From NCBI GenBank assembly GCA_026709265.1, contig JAPOTI010000027.1, positions 1 through 64,000 of the forward strand: DNA of 64,000 nucleotides. Direction: 5' to 3'. The stretch comes from Paracoccaceae bacterium (GTDB lineage Bacteria > Pseudomonadota > Alphaproteobacteria > Rhodobacterales > Rhodobacteraceae). The notes under the pieces are model-generated. The model searched no databases and was not told the origin of the DNA. It saw only the letters and a list, made by a program, of their open reading frames with translations. The translations under genes were made by a program, and so were the position numbers. This document shows positions 53,701 to 63,725 of this stretch, piece by piece (within the stretch, counting starts at the first letter, position 1; each line of letters starts with the position of its first letter).

Positions 53701-53884
53701 ACAGCCCGTCGCGCTCAGGCTTGAAGGTCCGATAGTTGATCGTTTCCGGCTTTTTGATCTCACCGTATGACCAGGCAAGTATCTGCTCGGGCGATGCCAG
53801 AGAAATCCTGACCTCGTCGAACGTATCCGGCACATTTTGTTTTTTGAGTTCTCTCGGTAGTATTTCCAGATTCATGATTGCCAC
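47750..53884 (-). CDS. rpoC: DNA-directed RNA polymerase subunit beta', with a giant trigger-loop insertion
   Basis: A 2044-residue beta' subunit, against about 1400 in other alphaproteobacteria. Core parts are intact: zinc-1 cysteines 75, 77, 90, 93; active site NADFDGDQ at 493-500; bridge helix near 828-852; zinc-2 cysteines 863, 937, 944, 947; trigger-loop start with H985; trigger-loop return [18 protein letters not shown] at 1711-1728; [15 protein letters not shown] at 1828-1842; RLIPAGTG near 1936. Between residues ~990 and ~1705 lies a ~715-residue insertion where E. coli SI3 has ~190. It contains a degenerate copy of 863-985 at 1215-1336 and at least five barrel-like repeats. The C-terminal 50 residues are very acidic. 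No frameshift or stop is seen. The start is GTG at 53884 or, more likely, the ATG at 53875; residue numbers here count from 53884. Confidence 0.95.
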   Translation of the reverse strand: MAIMNLEILPRELKKQNVPDTFDEVRISLASPEQILAWSYGEIKKPETINYRTFKPERDGLFCARIFGPVKDYECLCGKYKKMKYRGVTCEKCGVEVTLQQVRRERMAHIMLAAPVAHIWFLKSLPSRITTVMAAHLWVTHGGEPPRKIRDMNDGGEKEVQYVNSLKNIERVLYFDNYFVSEPGLTDFEYGQLLNEDELNQAAEVYGEGSFKAVIGAEAVREMLERIDLATEVLQLREDLKSATAISKREKLSKFIKIYDSFLQSGNRPEWMIMTAIPVIPPELRPLVPLDGGRFATSDLNDLYRRVINRNNRLKRLIELRSPDIIIRNEKRMLQESVDALFDNGRRGRVITGNNKRPLKSLSDMLKGKQGRFRQNLLGKRVDFSGRSVIVTGPDLKLHQCGLPKKMALELFKPFIYSKLETLGKSSTVKQAKKLVEQEQDDVWDILEGVIREHPVLLNRAPTLHRLGIQAFEPVLVEGKAIQLHPLVCSAFNADFDGDQMAVHVPLSLEAQLEARVLMMSTNNVLSPANGAPIIVPSQDMVLGLYYLSMERAGMIGETRTATTESGSEVSQGRVYSSLDEVEHALLSGHLHVHARIRARIKQTKRIDEVDDEYLEEYQIFDTTPGRVMIGSLLPLNVNTPFSLVNRLLRKKEVQDVIDTVYRYCGQKESIIFCDQIMALGFREACKSGISFGKDDMLIPEAKHELVSKTRQKVEDFDYQYWDGNITDEERYNRVVEAWTECSDSVRGAMMEGIKSTHLYDDVQEAEPNSIYMMAHAGARGSEEQIKQLAGMRGLMTRPSGDIIETPIISNFKEGLTVLEYFNSTHGARKGLADTALKTANSGYLTRKLVDVAQDCIVRLEDCGTERAITVRPSLRDGVVVASLSERILGRVSAEDIRNPNTDEVIVGRNQMIDEGIAEEVTHAGIQSVRVRSPLTCEAEDGVCVKCYGRDLARGEAVNIGEAVGIIAAQSIGEPGTQLTMRMFHVGGIAQREQQSSSAGYAGVVELNEVKSITSESGEEVVVGTNGVLLLKDSTGRAIRYKLERGAKLQVNDGDEVSNGEILFNWDPHSLQIIAETDGQAQFHDLKLGQSFREETDATTGMTQKIVVEGPANSQPGIVVSGTDVSLSRLPSRDLSEVDRRRLVLTNMLQAFVAYLREEGPTVYPDTNRVIDPKHVEVLVRLVADRIADKGNGTAATEVAFSDLTEGGVIQAGSCAVQTPVSSALIASLYEGILSESDILWGRVAAQEIKDKKGKVIATTGDIIDRAAAMAIEKAKCGPVQIYSPMTCEAKDGISAHCYGAVPGEEEMVESHIDVGQLALQQLGDFAKQLKVRIEYSWVRQEYIIEAEHGGTVSLPQIDDSNSYLFEKTSALPKARLICKPGLAVKVSETRQYPLVLPAGARLLAQTGEAVRTDELIAVPGPEKYRTHYKAKHTGTVHLSDIRTQISVDEDGVSGTYLVVRNGSLVLDPASGAKPVTRKIPLGARLLVTEGQQVVEGEELFHSCPASALLFSGHDGTICDDKAAGGPALEYTHMTEHPLPLGAELLVADGNKVKKGAALFAWSPSIRDVQAPSGGVVALGDSSLLKVDGVGQIVSAADSSSLELQSKGHMKTMMLPCGGRILIGDGDKVKKADSLFEWNPCLAEMLAQTGCVNRVQGEIGSQSDGSGWLATSLTRAIGYPLPVGAVLSTGDREIVRRGDVVARVPRESTKTSDITGGLPKVAELFDARPPKDPCEIAAIDGTVHFHPDYKRKRRVTISPADDAGKEAEYLISKSKHLLVQDGDRVRKGDSLTEGEPPLQSILDVLGTEALADHLVEEVQHVYRQQGVKINDKHIEVILRQMLRKVEVTDPGDTTLIAGEQLDRDEFIAINTTALENKLRLAQGKTMILGVTKAALQTRSFISAASFQETTRVLTEAAVQGKTDLLRGLKENVIVGRLIPAGTGAASNDMRRIAGDRDRMLIEQRMEMQRIAAEEFAAAHGGSQEGGDFAQLEWQDDDEIEAFDDQEFMEDLPLEDSMVAGEDEIPDEDDGSEFDGDAWDDDDED

Positions 53885-53920
53885 ATCCCTCTGCTCAATT
53901 TCTCAGCCATTGCGCCTAAA

Positions 53921-56900
53921 TCAACCATCATCGTGAGAAACCAACTCAATATTGAGGCCCAGACCTCGCACTTCCTGGACCAGCACGTTAAAACTCTCGG
54001 GGATCCCCGAAATGAAATTGTCTTCGCCTTTGACAATCGATTCATAGACTTTCTTGCGTCCCTTCACGTCGTCGGCTTTGACCGTCAGCATCTCCTGCAA
54101 GGTATAGGCCGCCCCGTAGGCTTCGAGCGCCCACACCTCCATTTCACCAAACCGTTGGCCACCAAACTGTGCCTTGCCACCGAGTGGCTGTTGTGTCACC
54201 AGGCTGTAGGGTCCGGTGGAACGGGCATGGATCTTGTCATCCACCAGATGGTGCAGTTTCAGAAGATATTTCATTCCCACCGTGACGGGCCGTGAAAACT
54301 GTTCCCCGGTACGCCCGTCATACAGGGTCACCTGCCCGGTCTCGGACAACCCGGCCTGCTTCAATGCCGCCGTCACATCAGCCTCCCGCGCACCGTCAAA
54401 AACCGGTGTCGAAACCGGCACACCGGACGAAACATTGCGCGCCGACGCGACCAGTTCCTCATCCTGCATGTCAGCAAATTCTGCGTTCCAGGACTGATCA
54501 CCATAGGCATTGCGCATGGCATCACGCACCGGCGTGACCTGACCGGTCTGGACGTAATCATCCAGCGCCTTGGTCACTGCCTTGCCAAACCCACGCGCGG
54601 CCCATCCCATATGGGTCTCCAGAATTTGCCCGACATTCATCCGTGACGGCACACCCAATGGGTTCAACACAATATCAACCGGCGTACCGTCAGCGAGGAA
54701 CGGCATATCCTCCATTGGGACGACTTTGGATACAACGCCCTTGTTGCCATGCCGGCCGGCCATTTTATCACCGGGCTGCAGTTTGCGCTTGACCGCAATG
54801 AACACCTTGACCTTGCTCATGACACCAGCCGGCAGGTCATCGCCGCGGCGAATCTTTTCGACCTTGTCCTGAAATCTCTCTTCCAGAACCTTCTTTTGGG
54901 CATCAAAGCGCGACTTGAGTGCCTCCTGGGTCGCTGCATCCTTTTCATCACTCAGCGACAGTTGCCACCATTGCCCTTTGGTGAGGGTGGCAAGCAACTC
55001 CTCGGTAATCTCGGTATCCGGCGTCACACCCTTGGGTCCCCTGACAGCCGACTTGCCAAGCAGCAGCGATTTCAGGCGTGCGTAGATGTTGCGCTCAAGG
55101 ATCGAACGTTCATCGTCACGGTCGCGCTTGAGGCCCATAATCTCATCGCGCTCAATCTGAATTGCCCGGTCATCCTTGTCGATGCCATGGCGATGAAAAA
55201 CGCGCACCTCAACGACCGTACCCGAATCACCCGCCTTCAGCCGCAGCGATGTATCACGAACGTCCGCGGCATTTTCTCCAAATATTGCCCGCAGCAGTTT
55301 CTCTTCCGGGGTCATGGGGGAATCGCCTTTGGGCGTAATCTTGCCGACCAGGATGTCTCCCGGTCCGACCTTGGCACCAATATGTACGATACCGGCATCA
55401 TCAAGATGATTGAGGGCCTCATTGCTCACATTGGGAATGTCCCGGGTGATCGCCTCCGGCCCCAGCTTGGTGTCACGCGCGTCGGTTTCGAACTCGTCGA
55501 TGTGGACCGAGGTGAACACATCATCGCGCGCAATCCGCTCGGAAATCAACACGGAATCCTCATAATTGTAGCCATTCCATGGCATGAATGCGACGAGGAC
55601 GTTTCGTCCAAGGGCCAGTTCTCCAAGATCGGTCGAAGGGCCGTCGGCAACCACGTCCCCCCTTTCGACGCGATCGCCGACATTCACCAGAGGCCGCTGA
55701 TTGATGCAGGTATTCTGGTTGGATCTCTGGAACTTGCGGAGGCGGTAAATATCAACCCCGGGATCACTGGGATCCATCTCCTCGGTCGACCGCACCACGA
55801 TACGGGTCGCATCGACCTGATCGATGACACCCGCGCGATGGGCAGTGATTGCCGCACCGGAGTCGCGTGCCACGACCGACTCGATTCCGGTTCCGACAAA
55901 CGGCGCTTCCGAACGCAACAGAGGCACCGCCTGGCGCTGCATGTTGGAGCCCATGAGAGCCCGGTTGGCATCGTCATTTTCAAGGAATGGAATCAGCGAT
56001 GCGGCCACCGACACCAATTGTTTGGGAGTCACATCGATACGGTCAACTTCTTCGCGTTGACTGGCCTTGATCTCACCCTCATGGCGCGTGTTGACGACAT
56101 CATTGACCAAACGCCCATTTTCATCGACGACCGCGTTGGCCTGTGCGATCCGGTGATTTTCCTCTTCGGTCGCAGTGATATATTCGACCGTGTCCAGAAT
56201 CTGACCGTCTTCGACGAGCCGATAAGGCGTTTCAATAAATCCGTATTTGTTGACCCGCGCGAAGGTCGCGAGTGAATTGATCAAACCGATATTGGGGCCT
56301 TCGGGAGTCTCAACCGGGCAAATTCGCCCGTAATGGGTCGGATGAACGTCGCGGACTTCAAATCCGGCCCTCTCGCGTGTCAAACCGCCCGGCCCCAGAG
56401 CTGAGAGCCGCCGTTTGTGGGTGACCTCAGACAGAGGGTTGGTCTGATCCATGAATTGCGAAAGCTGTGATGAACCAAAAAACTCCCTGACCGCAGCGGC
56501 AGCTGGCTTGGAATTGATCAGATCCTGCGGCATCACGTTGTCAATCTCAACCGTCGCCATCCGCTCACGGATCAATCGTGTCATGCGCATCAATCCAATC
56601 CGATACTGATTCTCCATGGACTCGCCGACAGAGCGAACCCGGCGATTCCCCAGATGATCGATGTCATCGATTTCACCCTTACCATCCTTCAATCCCACCA
56701 TGGTCTTGACACAGGAAAGGATATCATCGGTGCGCAGAGTCCGCTCGGTATCGGCCGCGTCCAGATCGAGTCGCATATTCATCTTGACCCGCCCGACTGC
56801 CGAGAGATCATAGCGGTCAGGATCGCGAAAGAGCTGATCAAAAAGCATCTTGGCGGCGTCCTCTGTCGGTGGCTCGCCGGGGCGCAGAACCCGGTAGATT

Positions 56901-58144
56901 TCGAAGAGTGCCTCCAACCGTGTCTGGTTCTTGTCGAGCGCCAGCGTATTCCGGATATAGGGGCCGTTATTGGTGCCATCGATATAGAGAGCCGGAATCT
57001 CTGTGATGCCCTTCTGCTGCAAATCGAACAGATTGCCTTTGAAAAGAATGCCGGAATCATCAAAAGTTCCGGTCAATTCGTCGCCCGCTTCCAGCAGCAC
57101 CAGCCCGGTCTTCTCATCGATCAGATCTTCCGCAACATACTGGCCATTCAGGAATTCCGGCGGCAACAGCAAATCCCGGTTGCTCGCCGTCTCGATGAGA
57201 TCTATCGCTTCGCGCGGCGTCAGGATCTTTCCCTGTTCGGCATAGACTTCGCCAGTTTTGGCATCAATGATATTGAATGGGACCTCCTGCCTGATCGGAA
57301 ATTGATCGAGCGGTAGCCGGGCTTGCCATCCATTTTCGGCCAGGCGATAACTCACAACCGGATAAAAATGCGCAAGAATGGATTCGTGATCCAATCCAAG
57401 TGCCAGAAACAGCGTTGAAACCGGCATCTTTCTCTTGCGATCAATACGTACATGGACAAGATCTTTCGCATCGAATTCAAAGTCGATCCATGATCCCCGG
57501 TAGGGAATGATTCGGCACTGGTACAGGACTTTGCCGGAGGAGTGTTTCCGACCCTTGTCACTGTCAAAGAAGACACCGGGTGAGCGATGCATCTGGGACA
57601 CCACGACTCGCTCAGTCCCCTTGATGATAAAGGTTCCATTGTCGGTCATCAGTGGGATTTCACCCATGAATACGTCCTGCTCCTTGATATCCTTGACATC
57701 GCGCGCGTCGGTATCTTCATCGATATCAAAGACAACCAGGCGGAGTTTCACCTTTAATGGAGCAGCATAGGTGATGGCGCGTTTCTGGCACTCGTCGATA
57801 TCAAATTTTGGCTCTTCCAGCACATAGCTAACAAATTCGATCTCTGCGGTCTGATTGAAGTCCTGAACCGGAAACACGGACTGAAACACACCGCGCAAAC
57901 CTTCGTGATCGATGCCGCCTTCACCGCCACCCGAATTCAAGAAGAGATCGTAGGACTTCTTCTGAACCTCAATCAGATTCGGCATCTCAATCGCTTCCTC
58001 TATTCGACCATAATTGCGGCGCACGCGTTTTCGTTGTGCTGCCAATGTCGAAATGGCCATGGAGCCATTGCGCCGTGATTTCCCGTTGACCGGGACTGCC
58101 TTCGGTTGGTCCAAAACGCCATTCTTTTTCGGTTTACGAGACAT
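53921..58144 (-). CDS. rpoB: DNA-directed RNA polymerase subunit beta
   Basis: A beta subunit of about 1407 residues, near the normal alphaproteobacterial length. The rifampicin-binding region ([32 protein letters not shown]) is wild type in appearance, and the C-terminal [50 protein letters not shown] is canonical. Starts at 58201, 58144 and 58060 are possible; the ATG at 58144 is a compromise, giving a ~30-residue basic N-terminal extension before the conserved [27 protein letters not shown]. No compensating insertion to match the giant beta' is evident. Confidence 0.97.
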   Translation of the reverse strand: MSRKPKKNGVLDQPKAVPVNGKSRRNGSMAISTLAAQRKRVRRNYGRIEEAIEMPNLIEVQKKSYDLFLNSGGGEGGIDHEGLRGVFQSVFPVQDFNQTAEIEFVSYVLEEPKFDIDECQKRAITYAAPLKVKLRLVVFDIDEDTDARDVKDIKEQDVFMGEIPLMTDNGTFIIKGTERVVVSQMHRSPGVFFDSDKGRKHSSGKVLYQCRIIPYRGSWIDFEFDAKDLVHVRIDRKRKMPVSTLFLALGLDHESILAHFYPVVSYRLAENGWQARLPLDQFPIRQEVPFNIIDAKTGEVYAEQGKILTPREAIDLIETASNRDLLLPPEFLNGQYVAEDLIDEKTGLVLLEAGDELTGTFDDSGILFKGNLFDLQQKGITEIPALYIDGTNNGPYIRNTLALDKNQTRLEALFEIYRVLRPGEPPTEDAAKMLFDQLFRDPDRYDLSAVGRVKMNMRLDLDAADTERTLRTDDILSCVKTMVGLKDGKGEIDDIDHLGNRRVRSVGESMENQYRIGLMRMTRLIRERMATVEIDNVMPQDLINSKPAAAAVREFFGSSQLSQFMDQTNPLSEVTHKRRLSALGPGGLTRERAGFEVRDVHPTHYGRICPVETPEGPNIGLINSLATFARVNKYGFIETPYRLVEDGQILDTVEYITATEEENHRIAQANAVVDENGRLVNDVVNTRHEGEIKASQREEVDRIDVTPKQLVSVAASLIPFLENDDANRALMGSNMQRQAVPLLRSEAPFVGTGIESVVARDSGAAITAHRAGVIDQVDATRIVVRSTEEMDPSDPGVDIYRLRKFQRSNQNTCINQRPLVNVGDRVERGDVVADGPSTDLGELALGRNVLVAFMPWNGYNYEDSVLISERIARDDVFTSVHIDEFETDARDTKLGPEAITRDIPNVSNEALNHLDDAGIVHIGAKVGPGDILVGKITPKGDSPMTPEEKLLRAIFGENAADVRDTSLRLKAGDSGTVVEVRVFHRHGIDKDDRAIQIERDEIMGLKRDRDDERSILERNIYARLKSLLLGKSAVRGPKGVTPDTEITEELLATLTKGQWWQLSLSDEKDAATQEALKSRFDAQKKVLEERFQDKVEKIRRGDDLPAGVMSKVKVFIAVKRKLQPGDKMAGRHGNKGVVSKVVPMEDMPFLADGTPVDIVLNPLGVPSRMNVGQILETHMGWAARGFGKAVTKALDDYVQTGQVTPVRDAMRNAYGDQSWNAEFADMQDEELVASARNVSSGVPVSTPVFDGAREADVTAALKQAGLSETGQVTLYDGRTGEQFSRPVTVGMKYLLKLHHLVDDKIHARSTGPYSLVTQQPLGGKAQFGGQRFGEMEVWALEAYGAAYTLQEMLTVKADDVKGRKKVYESIVKGEDNFISGIPESFNVLVQEVRGLGLNIELVSHDDG

Positions 58145-58273
58145 GCGTGAAATCCCTGTCCAATACCGCCGCGAGGCGACCATCGCGGATGCGATGTTCA
58201 CGGCAATGGGTGTTAACGTTGCTCAATTCCTGCAGGTTACGCCCACAACCTGCGCCCGAACATCCGTCCACGC

Positions 58274-58309
58274 CTTCAGCAGGGCTTTATCGCGGCAGCC
58301 CTGCTGAAG
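58274..58309 (-). terminator. 13-bp hairpin in the rplL-rpoB intercistronic region
   Basis: CTTCAGCAGGGCT pairs perfectly with AGCCCTGCTGAAG around a 10-base loop. No U run follows. In E. coli the rplL-rpoB spacer carries an attenuator and RNase III site that lower rpoBC relative to rplJL; this hairpin is in the equivalent position. Confidence 0.6.
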
Positions 58310-58320
58310 ATGTGGAATCG

Positions 58321-58342
58321 GTCGGAGCCACTTCGCTCCGAC
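58321..58342 (-). terminator. 8-bp hairpin shortly after rplL
   Basis: GTCGGAGC pairs perfectly with GCTCCGAC around a 6-base loop, 24 bases after the rplL stop. With the larger hairpin at 58274-58309 it forms a double-hairpin spacer before rpoB; partial termination or processing is the likely role. Confidence 0.55.
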
Positions 58343-58366
58343 CACAATCTTCAAAAATTTTCCGGC

Positions 58367-58750
58367 CTAGCGGACTTCAACTTCGGCGCCGACTGCCTCA
58401 AGCTTGGCCTTGGCATCTTCGGCTTCCTCTTTGGAGACTCCTTCTTTGACGGCCTTGCCTCCCGCCTCAACAAGTTCCTTCGCCTCCTTGAGACCGAGGC
58501 CGGTCATCGCCCTGACCTCCTTGATAACCGGGACTTTCTGTCCACCTGCAGCTACGAGAATCACGTCGAATTCCGTCTGTTCTTCCGCAGCTGCAGCCGC
58601 GTCACCGCCGCCATCAGCGCCAGCCATAACGACCGCACCGCCAACGGCAGGTTCAATTCCATATTCGTCCTTGAGAATATCCTTGAGTTGCTGTGCTTCC
58701 AACAATGTCAGCCCAACGATGTCCTCGGCCAGTTTTTTGATGTCTGCCAT
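58367..58750 (-). CDS. rplL: 50S ribosomal protein L7/L12
   Basis: The 127-residue stalk protein that recruits translation GTPases. N-terminal dimerisation domain ([23 protein letters not shown]), an Ala/Gly-rich hinge at about 40-55, and the C-terminal domain with [36 protein letters not shown] are canonical. It lies 77 bases after rplJ. Confidence 0.98.
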   Translation of the reverse strand: MADIKKLAEDIVGLTLLEAQQLKDILKDEYGIEPAVGGAVVMAGADGGGDAAAAAEEQTEFDVILVAAGGQKVPVIKEVRAMTGLGLKEAKELVEAGGKAVKEGVSKEEAEDAKAKLEAVGAEVEVR

Positions 58751-58827
58751 ATTTCTTGATTCCTAATTTCCTTGCTGTGGCCCGACGTATCTTCATATCG
58801 CGGGGCCGGAACTCACTTTGCCATCTG

Positions 58828-59343
58828 CTAAGCAGCTGCTCGTTCTTCGATCTCGCTGACAATTGCGGCAATATTGGAGGCGGGCGCACCCATCGCAGAG
58901 GCTATCCCCGATGCCGGTGCACTGAGACATCCAGCGATCATGGAGAGCAGTTCTTCCCGTGAAGGCATCGACGAAACTGACTTGACGCCAGCCCGGTCGA
59001 GCAGGCTATCGCCCAAAGCTCCGCCCACAATCTCCAATTTGCTGTTGGACTTGGCAAAGGTCTCTGTGACCTTTGCCGCTGTTACCGGATCCTCTGAATA
59101 GGCAAGGACCGTCATGCCGCCCAAGATGTCTGCAACGCCGGGGCATCGCGACGTCTTCAACGCGATCTTGGCGAGCCTGTTCTTAGCAACACGTACCGAA
59201 CCCCCGGCTTCCCGCATACGGGTCCGGAAATCTTCCATCTCGGCGACCGTGAGACCGGCATAGCGCGATACCACGACAACGCCTGAGCTCTCAAAGATGC
59301 GGCCGATTTCATCGACCATCTGTTCTTTCCCGGCTCTATCCAC
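58828..59343 (-). CDS. rplJ: 50S ribosomal protein L10
   Basis: The 171-residue L10, base of the L12 stalk. [13 protein letters not shown] is followed by [40 protein letters not shown]. The start is GTG at 59343 with GGAG 6 bases upstream. The preceding 236 bases contain an L10-leader-like RNA, so L10-L12 autoregulation is likely. Confidence 0.97.
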   Translation of the reverse strand: MDRAGKEQMVDEIGRIFESSGVVVVSRYAGLTVAEMEDFRTRMREAGGSVRVAKNRLAKIALKTSRCPGVADILGGMTVLAYSEDPVTAAKVTETFAKSNSKLEIVGGALGDSLLDRAGVKSVSSMPSREELLSMIAGCLSAPASGIASAMGAPASNIAAIVSEIEERAAA

Positions 59344-59579
59344 GTGTGTGCTCCAAATTTAGGGAGGGATGAACCTCCCGGCTCAATTGTGCCGATCCTG
59401 ATGACCAGCTTGTATCCTCGACTTCAGGTCCAACTGCGCACCCGGCAAAACCGCGTGGAACAAGTCTTCCCGTCTCAGGCAGGACTTACGCCGAAAGCGC
59501 CCACCGTCTCGGACAGTCCGGCATCCTGCTCTTCGCACGACACCGAAACCCCTGCCGCATCTCTGCGGCTGAAAATCCT
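59344..59579 (-). promoter_or_regulatory. probable L10 leader RNA upstream of rplJ
   Basis: This spacer lies where the L10-L12 complex binds its own mRNA in many bacteria. On the minus strand it contains the AAGTCCTGCCTGAGACGG stretch that resembles the conserved internal region of L10 leaders, flanked by complementary arms, and a GGGAGG/CCTCCC hairpin (59362-59379) just before the rplJ ribosome-binding site. The assignment rests on position and a remembered sequence pattern and needs a covariance model. Confidence 0.6.
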
Positions 59580-60278
59580 CTAGTTTCCTGTGGCCGAACC
59601 AATCTCGACCTCAATTCCTGGTCCCATTGACGAACAAATCGCAATTTTTTCAATGAATCGGCCTTTGGCACCGGTTGGTTTCGCCTGTTTTATTGCATCG
59701 AGAAATGCGTGTATGTTTTCCGCAATTTTATCCCGTTCAAACGACATTTTACCAATTCCGGCATGCACAATTCCCTCGCGTTCTGCACGAAACTGTACCT
59801 CGCCGGCCTTGATGTTCGCCACGACGCGCGCCACATCCTCGGTGACCGTCCCGACACGCGGATTGGGCATCAGGTTGCGTGGCCCGAGAATCTTGCCAAG
59901 CCGCCCGACGATGGGCATCAAGTCAGGAGTGGCAATGCATCGATCGAAATTGATCTCACCTTTCTGCACCGTTTCCATGAGATCCTCGGCGCCGACGATG
60001 TCGGCCCCGGCCTGCGTCGCTTCTTCGGCCTTGGTGCCGCGCGCAAAGACGGCAACGCGAACCGTCTTGCCGGTCCCGTTAGGGAGCGCGACCGTACCAC
60101 GCACCATCTGGTCAGCGTGCCGTGGATCAATACCGAGATTGACTGCAACTTCGATCGTTTCATCGAATTTCAGCGGAGGCTGCGATTTGACCAGTTCCAC
60201 GGCCTCTTCAACCGACATTGGCGGTTGACCAGCAACGGTTTCACGGGCCGCCCGAATTCGTTTTCCCTTCTTCGCCAT
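59580..60278 (-). CDS. rplA: 50S ribosomal protein L1
   Basis: The 232-residue L1 of the L1 stalk. [35 protein letters not shown] and [23 protein letters not shown] are canonical. The frame can be read from TTG at 60281 but ATG at 60278 is preferred. It lies 4 bases after rplK. Confidence 0.98.
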   Translation of the reverse strand: MAKKGKRIRAARETVAGQPPMSVEEAVELVKSQPPLKFDETIEVAVNLGIDPRHADQMVRGTVALPNGTGKTVRVAVFARGTKAEEATQAGADIVGAEDLMETVQKGEINFDRCIATPDLMPIVGRLGKILGPRNLMPNPRVGTVTEDVARVVANIKAGEVQFRAEREGIVHAGIGKMSFERDKIAENIHAFLDAIKQAKPTGAKGRFIEKIAICSSMGPGIEVEIGSATGN

Positions 60279-60282
60279 CAAC

Positions 60283-60711
60283 CTAGCCTTTTACTTCGAT
60301 TCCCATGGAGCGCGCCGAGCCAAGAACGATCTGCATCGCCGCTTCCACATCGTCGGTATTCAGATCGGCAAGTTTGGCCGTTGCAATCTCACGAATCTGC
60401 GCCGCCGTGACTGAAGCCACAATGTCCCGTCCCGGTGTCCCTGAACCTGAATCGGTGCGTGCAGCCTTCTTGAGATACCAGGAAGCCGGTGGCGTTTTGA
60501 CGGTGATCGAGAACGACTTGTCCTGATAGTAGAGCACCTCTGTCGGGCATGGGCTCCCCGCTTCGAGCTCCTGGGTTTGCGCATTGAACGCCTTGCAGAA
60601 CTCCATGATATTCAGCCCGCGTTGCCCTAAAGCGGGGCCGACAGGAGGTGCGGGATTCGCCTGACCCGCGGGAATCATCAGTTTCAGTTTGCCAGCAAGT
60701 TTAGTCGCCAT
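60283..60711 (-). CDS. rplK: 50S ribosomal protein L11
   Basis: The 142-residue L11 of the GTPase-associated centre. [34 protein letters not shown] and the C-terminal [27 protein letters not shown] are canonical. It follows nusG after 42 bases. Confidence 0.98.
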   Translation of the reverse strand: MATKLAGKLKLMIPAGQANPAPPVGPALGQRGLNIMEFCKAFNAQTQELEAGSPCPTEVLYYQDKSFSITVKTPPASWYLKKAARTDSGSGTPGRDIVASVTAAQIREIATAKLADLNTDDVEAAMQIVLGSARSMGIEVKG

Positions 60712-60753
60712 CAGTCTATCTCATGCCCTGCCCAGTGCCTGCCATTGATTTGG

Positions 60754-61287
60754 TCAGACCAGTTTGGAAACTTGCGCGTATTCGAGATCCACAGGAGTCG
60801 CACGCCCGAAAATTGAAATCGACACTTTGAGCCGTGCTGCCGTCTCGTCGACCTCTTCGACCATACCGGTAAAACCCTCGAAAGGACCATTAATCACGGA
60901 GACTTCCTCGCCAACGTCAAATGTAATCAGTGCCCGCGGCTGCGCCGCACCCTGTTCCGCCCGCCTGAGAATGGCATCCACTTCCTCATCACGCAACGGC
61001 GACGGTCGCCCGACCGGCCCCAGAAACCCCATGACACGGCTCACAGATTTGACGAGATGGTAGCTGGCATCTGTCATTTCCATTCTGACCAGCAGGTAAC
61101 CGGGCATAAACCGATTCTCGCGACTCACCTTCTTGCCGCGACGCATCTCAATGACCTCTTCGGTTGGCACGATGACCTGCTCAATCTTGTCACCAAGTCC
61201 GGCGCGCGCAGCTTCAGCTTCAATCTGTTCGGCTGCACGTTTTTCAAAGTTCGTGAGAACGCTTACCGAATACCAGCGCAAAGCCAT
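60754..61287 (-). CDS. nusG: transcription termination/antitermination protein NusG
   Basis: The 177-residue NusG. The N-terminal NGN domain (WYSVSVLTNFEKRAAEQI, FMPGYLLVRMEMTDASYHLVKSVSRVMGFLG) binds the beta' clamp and beta gate loop; the C-terminal KOW domain (FDVGEEVSVINGPFEGFTGMVEEVD) contacts Rho or S10. It has no large insertion. Its usual partner secE is not found in the 567 bases upstream. Confidence 0.98.
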   Translation of the reverse strand: MALRWYSVSVLTNFEKRAAEQIEAEAARAGLGDKIEQVIVPTEEVIEMRRGKKVSRENRFMPGYLLVRMEMTDASYHLVKSVSRVMGFLGPVGRPSPLRDEEVDAILRRAEQGAAQPRALITFDVGEEVSVINGPFEGFTGMVEEVDETAARLKVSISIFGRATPVDLEYAQVSKLV

Positions 61288-61854
61288 TCCGCTAACCCCT
61301 GCCTCAAACTGGGAGAATCACTATCTTCAGATTTTCAGGTTGTCGCCGCAACAAAAAACACGCGCCACCGCCCGCAAAAAGGGCACCTAGCGCGAATCAT
61401 GTTGCGAAAAGTTAGCCCATTGAAAAACCAATCGCAACCGTATTTTTTTTTGCACCTGCGAATTGAGTCGTGTCATCGTCATGGGTTCGCCGCGATTGGC
61501 CGTGACCTGCAATCGTCGTTTGGCATCACCCAGATTCGGGCATACCCCGTTGGTGATGTCGCCCGATGTATCGATCAGGGGATTGCACGCGGCAATATTG
61601 GTTGCCGTTCCTTTGACATCCTGTCCCGTCGTCATTGAATTGATGCCATGTCAATGCGGGGAAAATTGGCGTGCCAAATGAACTGATGCGGTTCATTGTC
61701 TCGAATAGGCTCATCTAAGCCATAGATTCTCTGGGTCAAGTTTGATTGAGAATCAGACCTTAGTAGTAATTTCGTGGGATTTTTAATAGCAATTTTACGC
61801 ACCTTTTATTAGGAATATCATCAATCCTCTATTTGTGAATTGTATGGTAGCGGC
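61288..61854. other. gap upstream of nusG; secE and tRNA-Trp absent
   Basis: 567 bases between the nusG start and the divergent AAA ATPase gene. Most bacteria have secE, often with tRNA-Trp, just upstream of nusG; I found neither a SecE-like helix nor a cloverleaf on either strand. A minus-strand frame (61387-61635) has no recognisable homologue. From about 61740 onward the base composition becomes AT-rich. The promoter of the nusG-rplK group must be here. Confidence 0.5.
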
Positions 61855-63138
61855 ATGATCGACACAGATACTTTCCTGACACGACATTTGATCCCGGAAC
61901 TGCATGATGCTCTTTTGAGTGCACGAATTGTAAATCTTATTGGTCCGAGGCAGGTGGGGAAGACAACCTTGGTACGTGACCTGTTTGATCGCGGTAAGTT
62001 CATCACACTGGATGACAGCGCTACGCTTGAGGCCATAAATGCAGATCCAATTGGGCAGTTACAAACTCTTATAGCTGATCTTGATGGGGCTCCACTCATA
62101 ATTGATGGAGCGCAACGCTCACCCAGACTTTCGCTCGCAGTGAAGCGTATTGTTGATACAGATCGCCGAAAAGGCCAATTCGTTTTTACAGGGTCATCAA
62201 ATGTTTTCACCACTGCAAACGTAGCAGACTCACTTGCCGGGCGCATGAGGACTCTTAAACTTTGGCCGCTCACAGCAGCAGAATGCGTGCGCCAGCCAGT
62301 TTCACACTTGATTGACTGGGTGCTTCAGGATGCACCGAATCTGAAGCAGATTACGGCAAGTCCAACACAGCGAGCCGAATATGTTGACCTGATTTTACGT
62401 GGTGGATTCCCAGAGATACGAAACCTTGAACTTCGATCTCGCCAGCGTCAATATCGAGACTACTTGGATGCTATAATTGATCGCGATGTAGCCGATATTA
62501 TCCGTATCCGGAAAACGGATGCCTTGCGCCGATTAATTGATCAGATGGCTGTTCGAACAGGCCAAGAGTTGAACATTGCTGGACTTTGTAAATTGATTCA
62601 AGTTCGGCGGGAAACCGTCGAACAATATCTCGACGTCCTGCTAAGACTGTCTATGCTAAATCAACTTGGTGCTTGGTCCTCTGGTGAGGGAAAGCGTGAA
62701 ATCAAAAATGCCAAATTTCATTTTGTTGATAGTGGCATCTTGTGTGCTCTTCGTCGTTTCGGAGAAAATGCATTTGATATCGGAGCACAACCAGAAGCGT
62801 TGGGTAGTCTTCTAGAGAGTTACCTATTTAACGAATTGCTGCGTTCGATGCCGCTTCAATCAAAGGATGTGCGGCTCTATCACTGGCGCAGTGCGGATAA
62901 ACGCGAAATTGATATTTTGATTGATGCTGGAGATCGGCTGGCCGGAATCGAAATAAAAGCAGCAGCGTCAGTATCCTCAGATGACTTTCGACACTTGAAA
63001 TGGTTTTCGACCGATGGTCCAGGGCGCAACCGGAGCTTTTCTGGGATCGTTTTTTACCTTGGTGAAAATACATTGAGTTTCGGTGATAACTGTTTTGCGC
63101 TTCCAGTCAGCGCGCTGTGGGGCGAGATTGATCGCTGA
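61855..63138 (+). CDS. AAA ATPase with DUF4143 C-terminal domain
   Basis: A 427-residue ATPase of the AAA_14/DUF4143 family (COG1373). Walker A is GPRQVGKTTL at 30-39. The Walker B region reads LIIDGAQRSP at 81-90, where family members usually have IDEIQ, so the catalytic-base glutamate is replaced by glycine. TGSSNVF (sensor), AGRMRTLKLWPLTAAE and a winged-helix region (LNIAGLCKLIQVRRETVEQYLDVLLRLSML) follow. The C-terminal domain contains REIDILIDAGDRLAGIEIKAA, a PD-(D/E)xK-like pattern typical of DUF4143. Function is unknown. The AT-rich composition and the position beside nusG suggest acquisition. The ATG at 61855 is preferred to a TTG at 61840. Confidence 0.85.
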   Translation: MIDTDTFLTRHLIPELHDALLSARIVNLIGPRQVGKTTLVRDLFDRGKFITLDDSATLEAINADPIGQLQTLIADLDGAPLIIDGAQRSPRLSLAVKRIVDTDRRKGQFVFTGSSNVFTTANVADSLAGRMRTLKLWPLTAAECVRQPVSHLIDWVLQDAPNLKQITASPTQRAEYVDLILRGGFPEIRNLELRSRQRQYRDYLDAIIDRDVADIIRIRKTDALRRLIDQMAVRTGQELNIAGLCKLIQVRRETVEQYLDVLLRLSMLNQLGAWSSGEGKREIKNAKFHFVDSGILCALRRFGENAFDIGAQPEALGSLLESYLFNELLRSMPLQSKDVRLYHWRSADKREIDILIDAGDRLAGIEIKAAASVSSDDFRHLKWFSTDGPGRNRSFSGIVFYLGENTLSFGDNCFALPVSALWGEIDR

Positions 63139-63725
63139 GTCGGTTCGGTCTTTCTCTATCGAGACTTGCGGGCATGGTGTTTGGGCTATGAGTTTTCCAA
63201 ATTCGCTTAAAAAGGCGGACCGAGTGACGGCTTCACACCCTTTTGACAAGAGGCAGTGAATCTGGACACCAGTTTCATTGGATCAGCAACAAGAGGACTC
63301 CCCACCTTTTCGCAAGGGCTGATTTTGCTTTTCGGGGTGGGTATTTCGTGAGGTCATCGGTGTTGTGTTTGGGTCTTCACGTGGCGTGATTGTGTCCGGT
63401 CCGTGAGGGGTCGAACAGGGTTTGGGTTCGCTTGGACGCAGTTCCGGCGCGACGTCGGCGCCTGCACCTCAAACCATCCCCACGTGGCCACGCGCCAGAC
63501 ACGTGAAATACCATTGTCGGATTTCCGTGTTGAGCGCGAATCGCCGACCAACGATCACAATAATATGGCCATAGGAGCCCTGGCGCTGCAAACCCAGGCA
63601 AGAATTGCGCCATTAACACTTTAAAATGACCGTTACATCAGTCACATGAATTAATATGACCGTACTGACGGCTATTTTATTGAATCCTGACCACAATTGA
63701 ATATGATGGGAGGGACCGCAGATGA
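63139..63725. other. gap with spaced direct repeats upstream of a HipB-like gene
   Basis: 587 bases without a convincing gene; frames at 63354-63624 on both strands lack domains. The right end holds a direct repeat and an AT-rich stretch that probably form the promoter/operator of the downstream regulator. Confidence 0.45.
63622..63663 (+). repeat. pair of 12-base direct repeats, candidate operator
   Basis: TAAAATGACCGT at 63622-63633 and TAATATGACCGT at 63652-63663 differ at one base and are spaced exactly 30 bases, about three helical turns. They lie 63-104 bases before the start of a HipB-like regulator, where such antitoxins commonly bind their own operators. Confidence 0.45.

Noticed and set aside
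47750-53884. Possibility that the long rpoC is a frame-fusion or assembly error
   Set aside because: The frame is open throughout, codon use looks uniform, core motifs appear once in functional form, and the extra copy is degenerate rather than identical, which argues against a recent assembly duplication.
61387-61635. Minus-strand frame upstream of nusG considered as secE
   Set aside because: It lacks the hydrophobic helix and the basic VxWP-type motif of SecE, and its sequence is polar throughout.
63354-63624. Overlapping frames on both strands before the HipB-like gene
   Set aside because: Neither shows a domain or ribosome-binding site; both look like shadows of a non-coding stretch.
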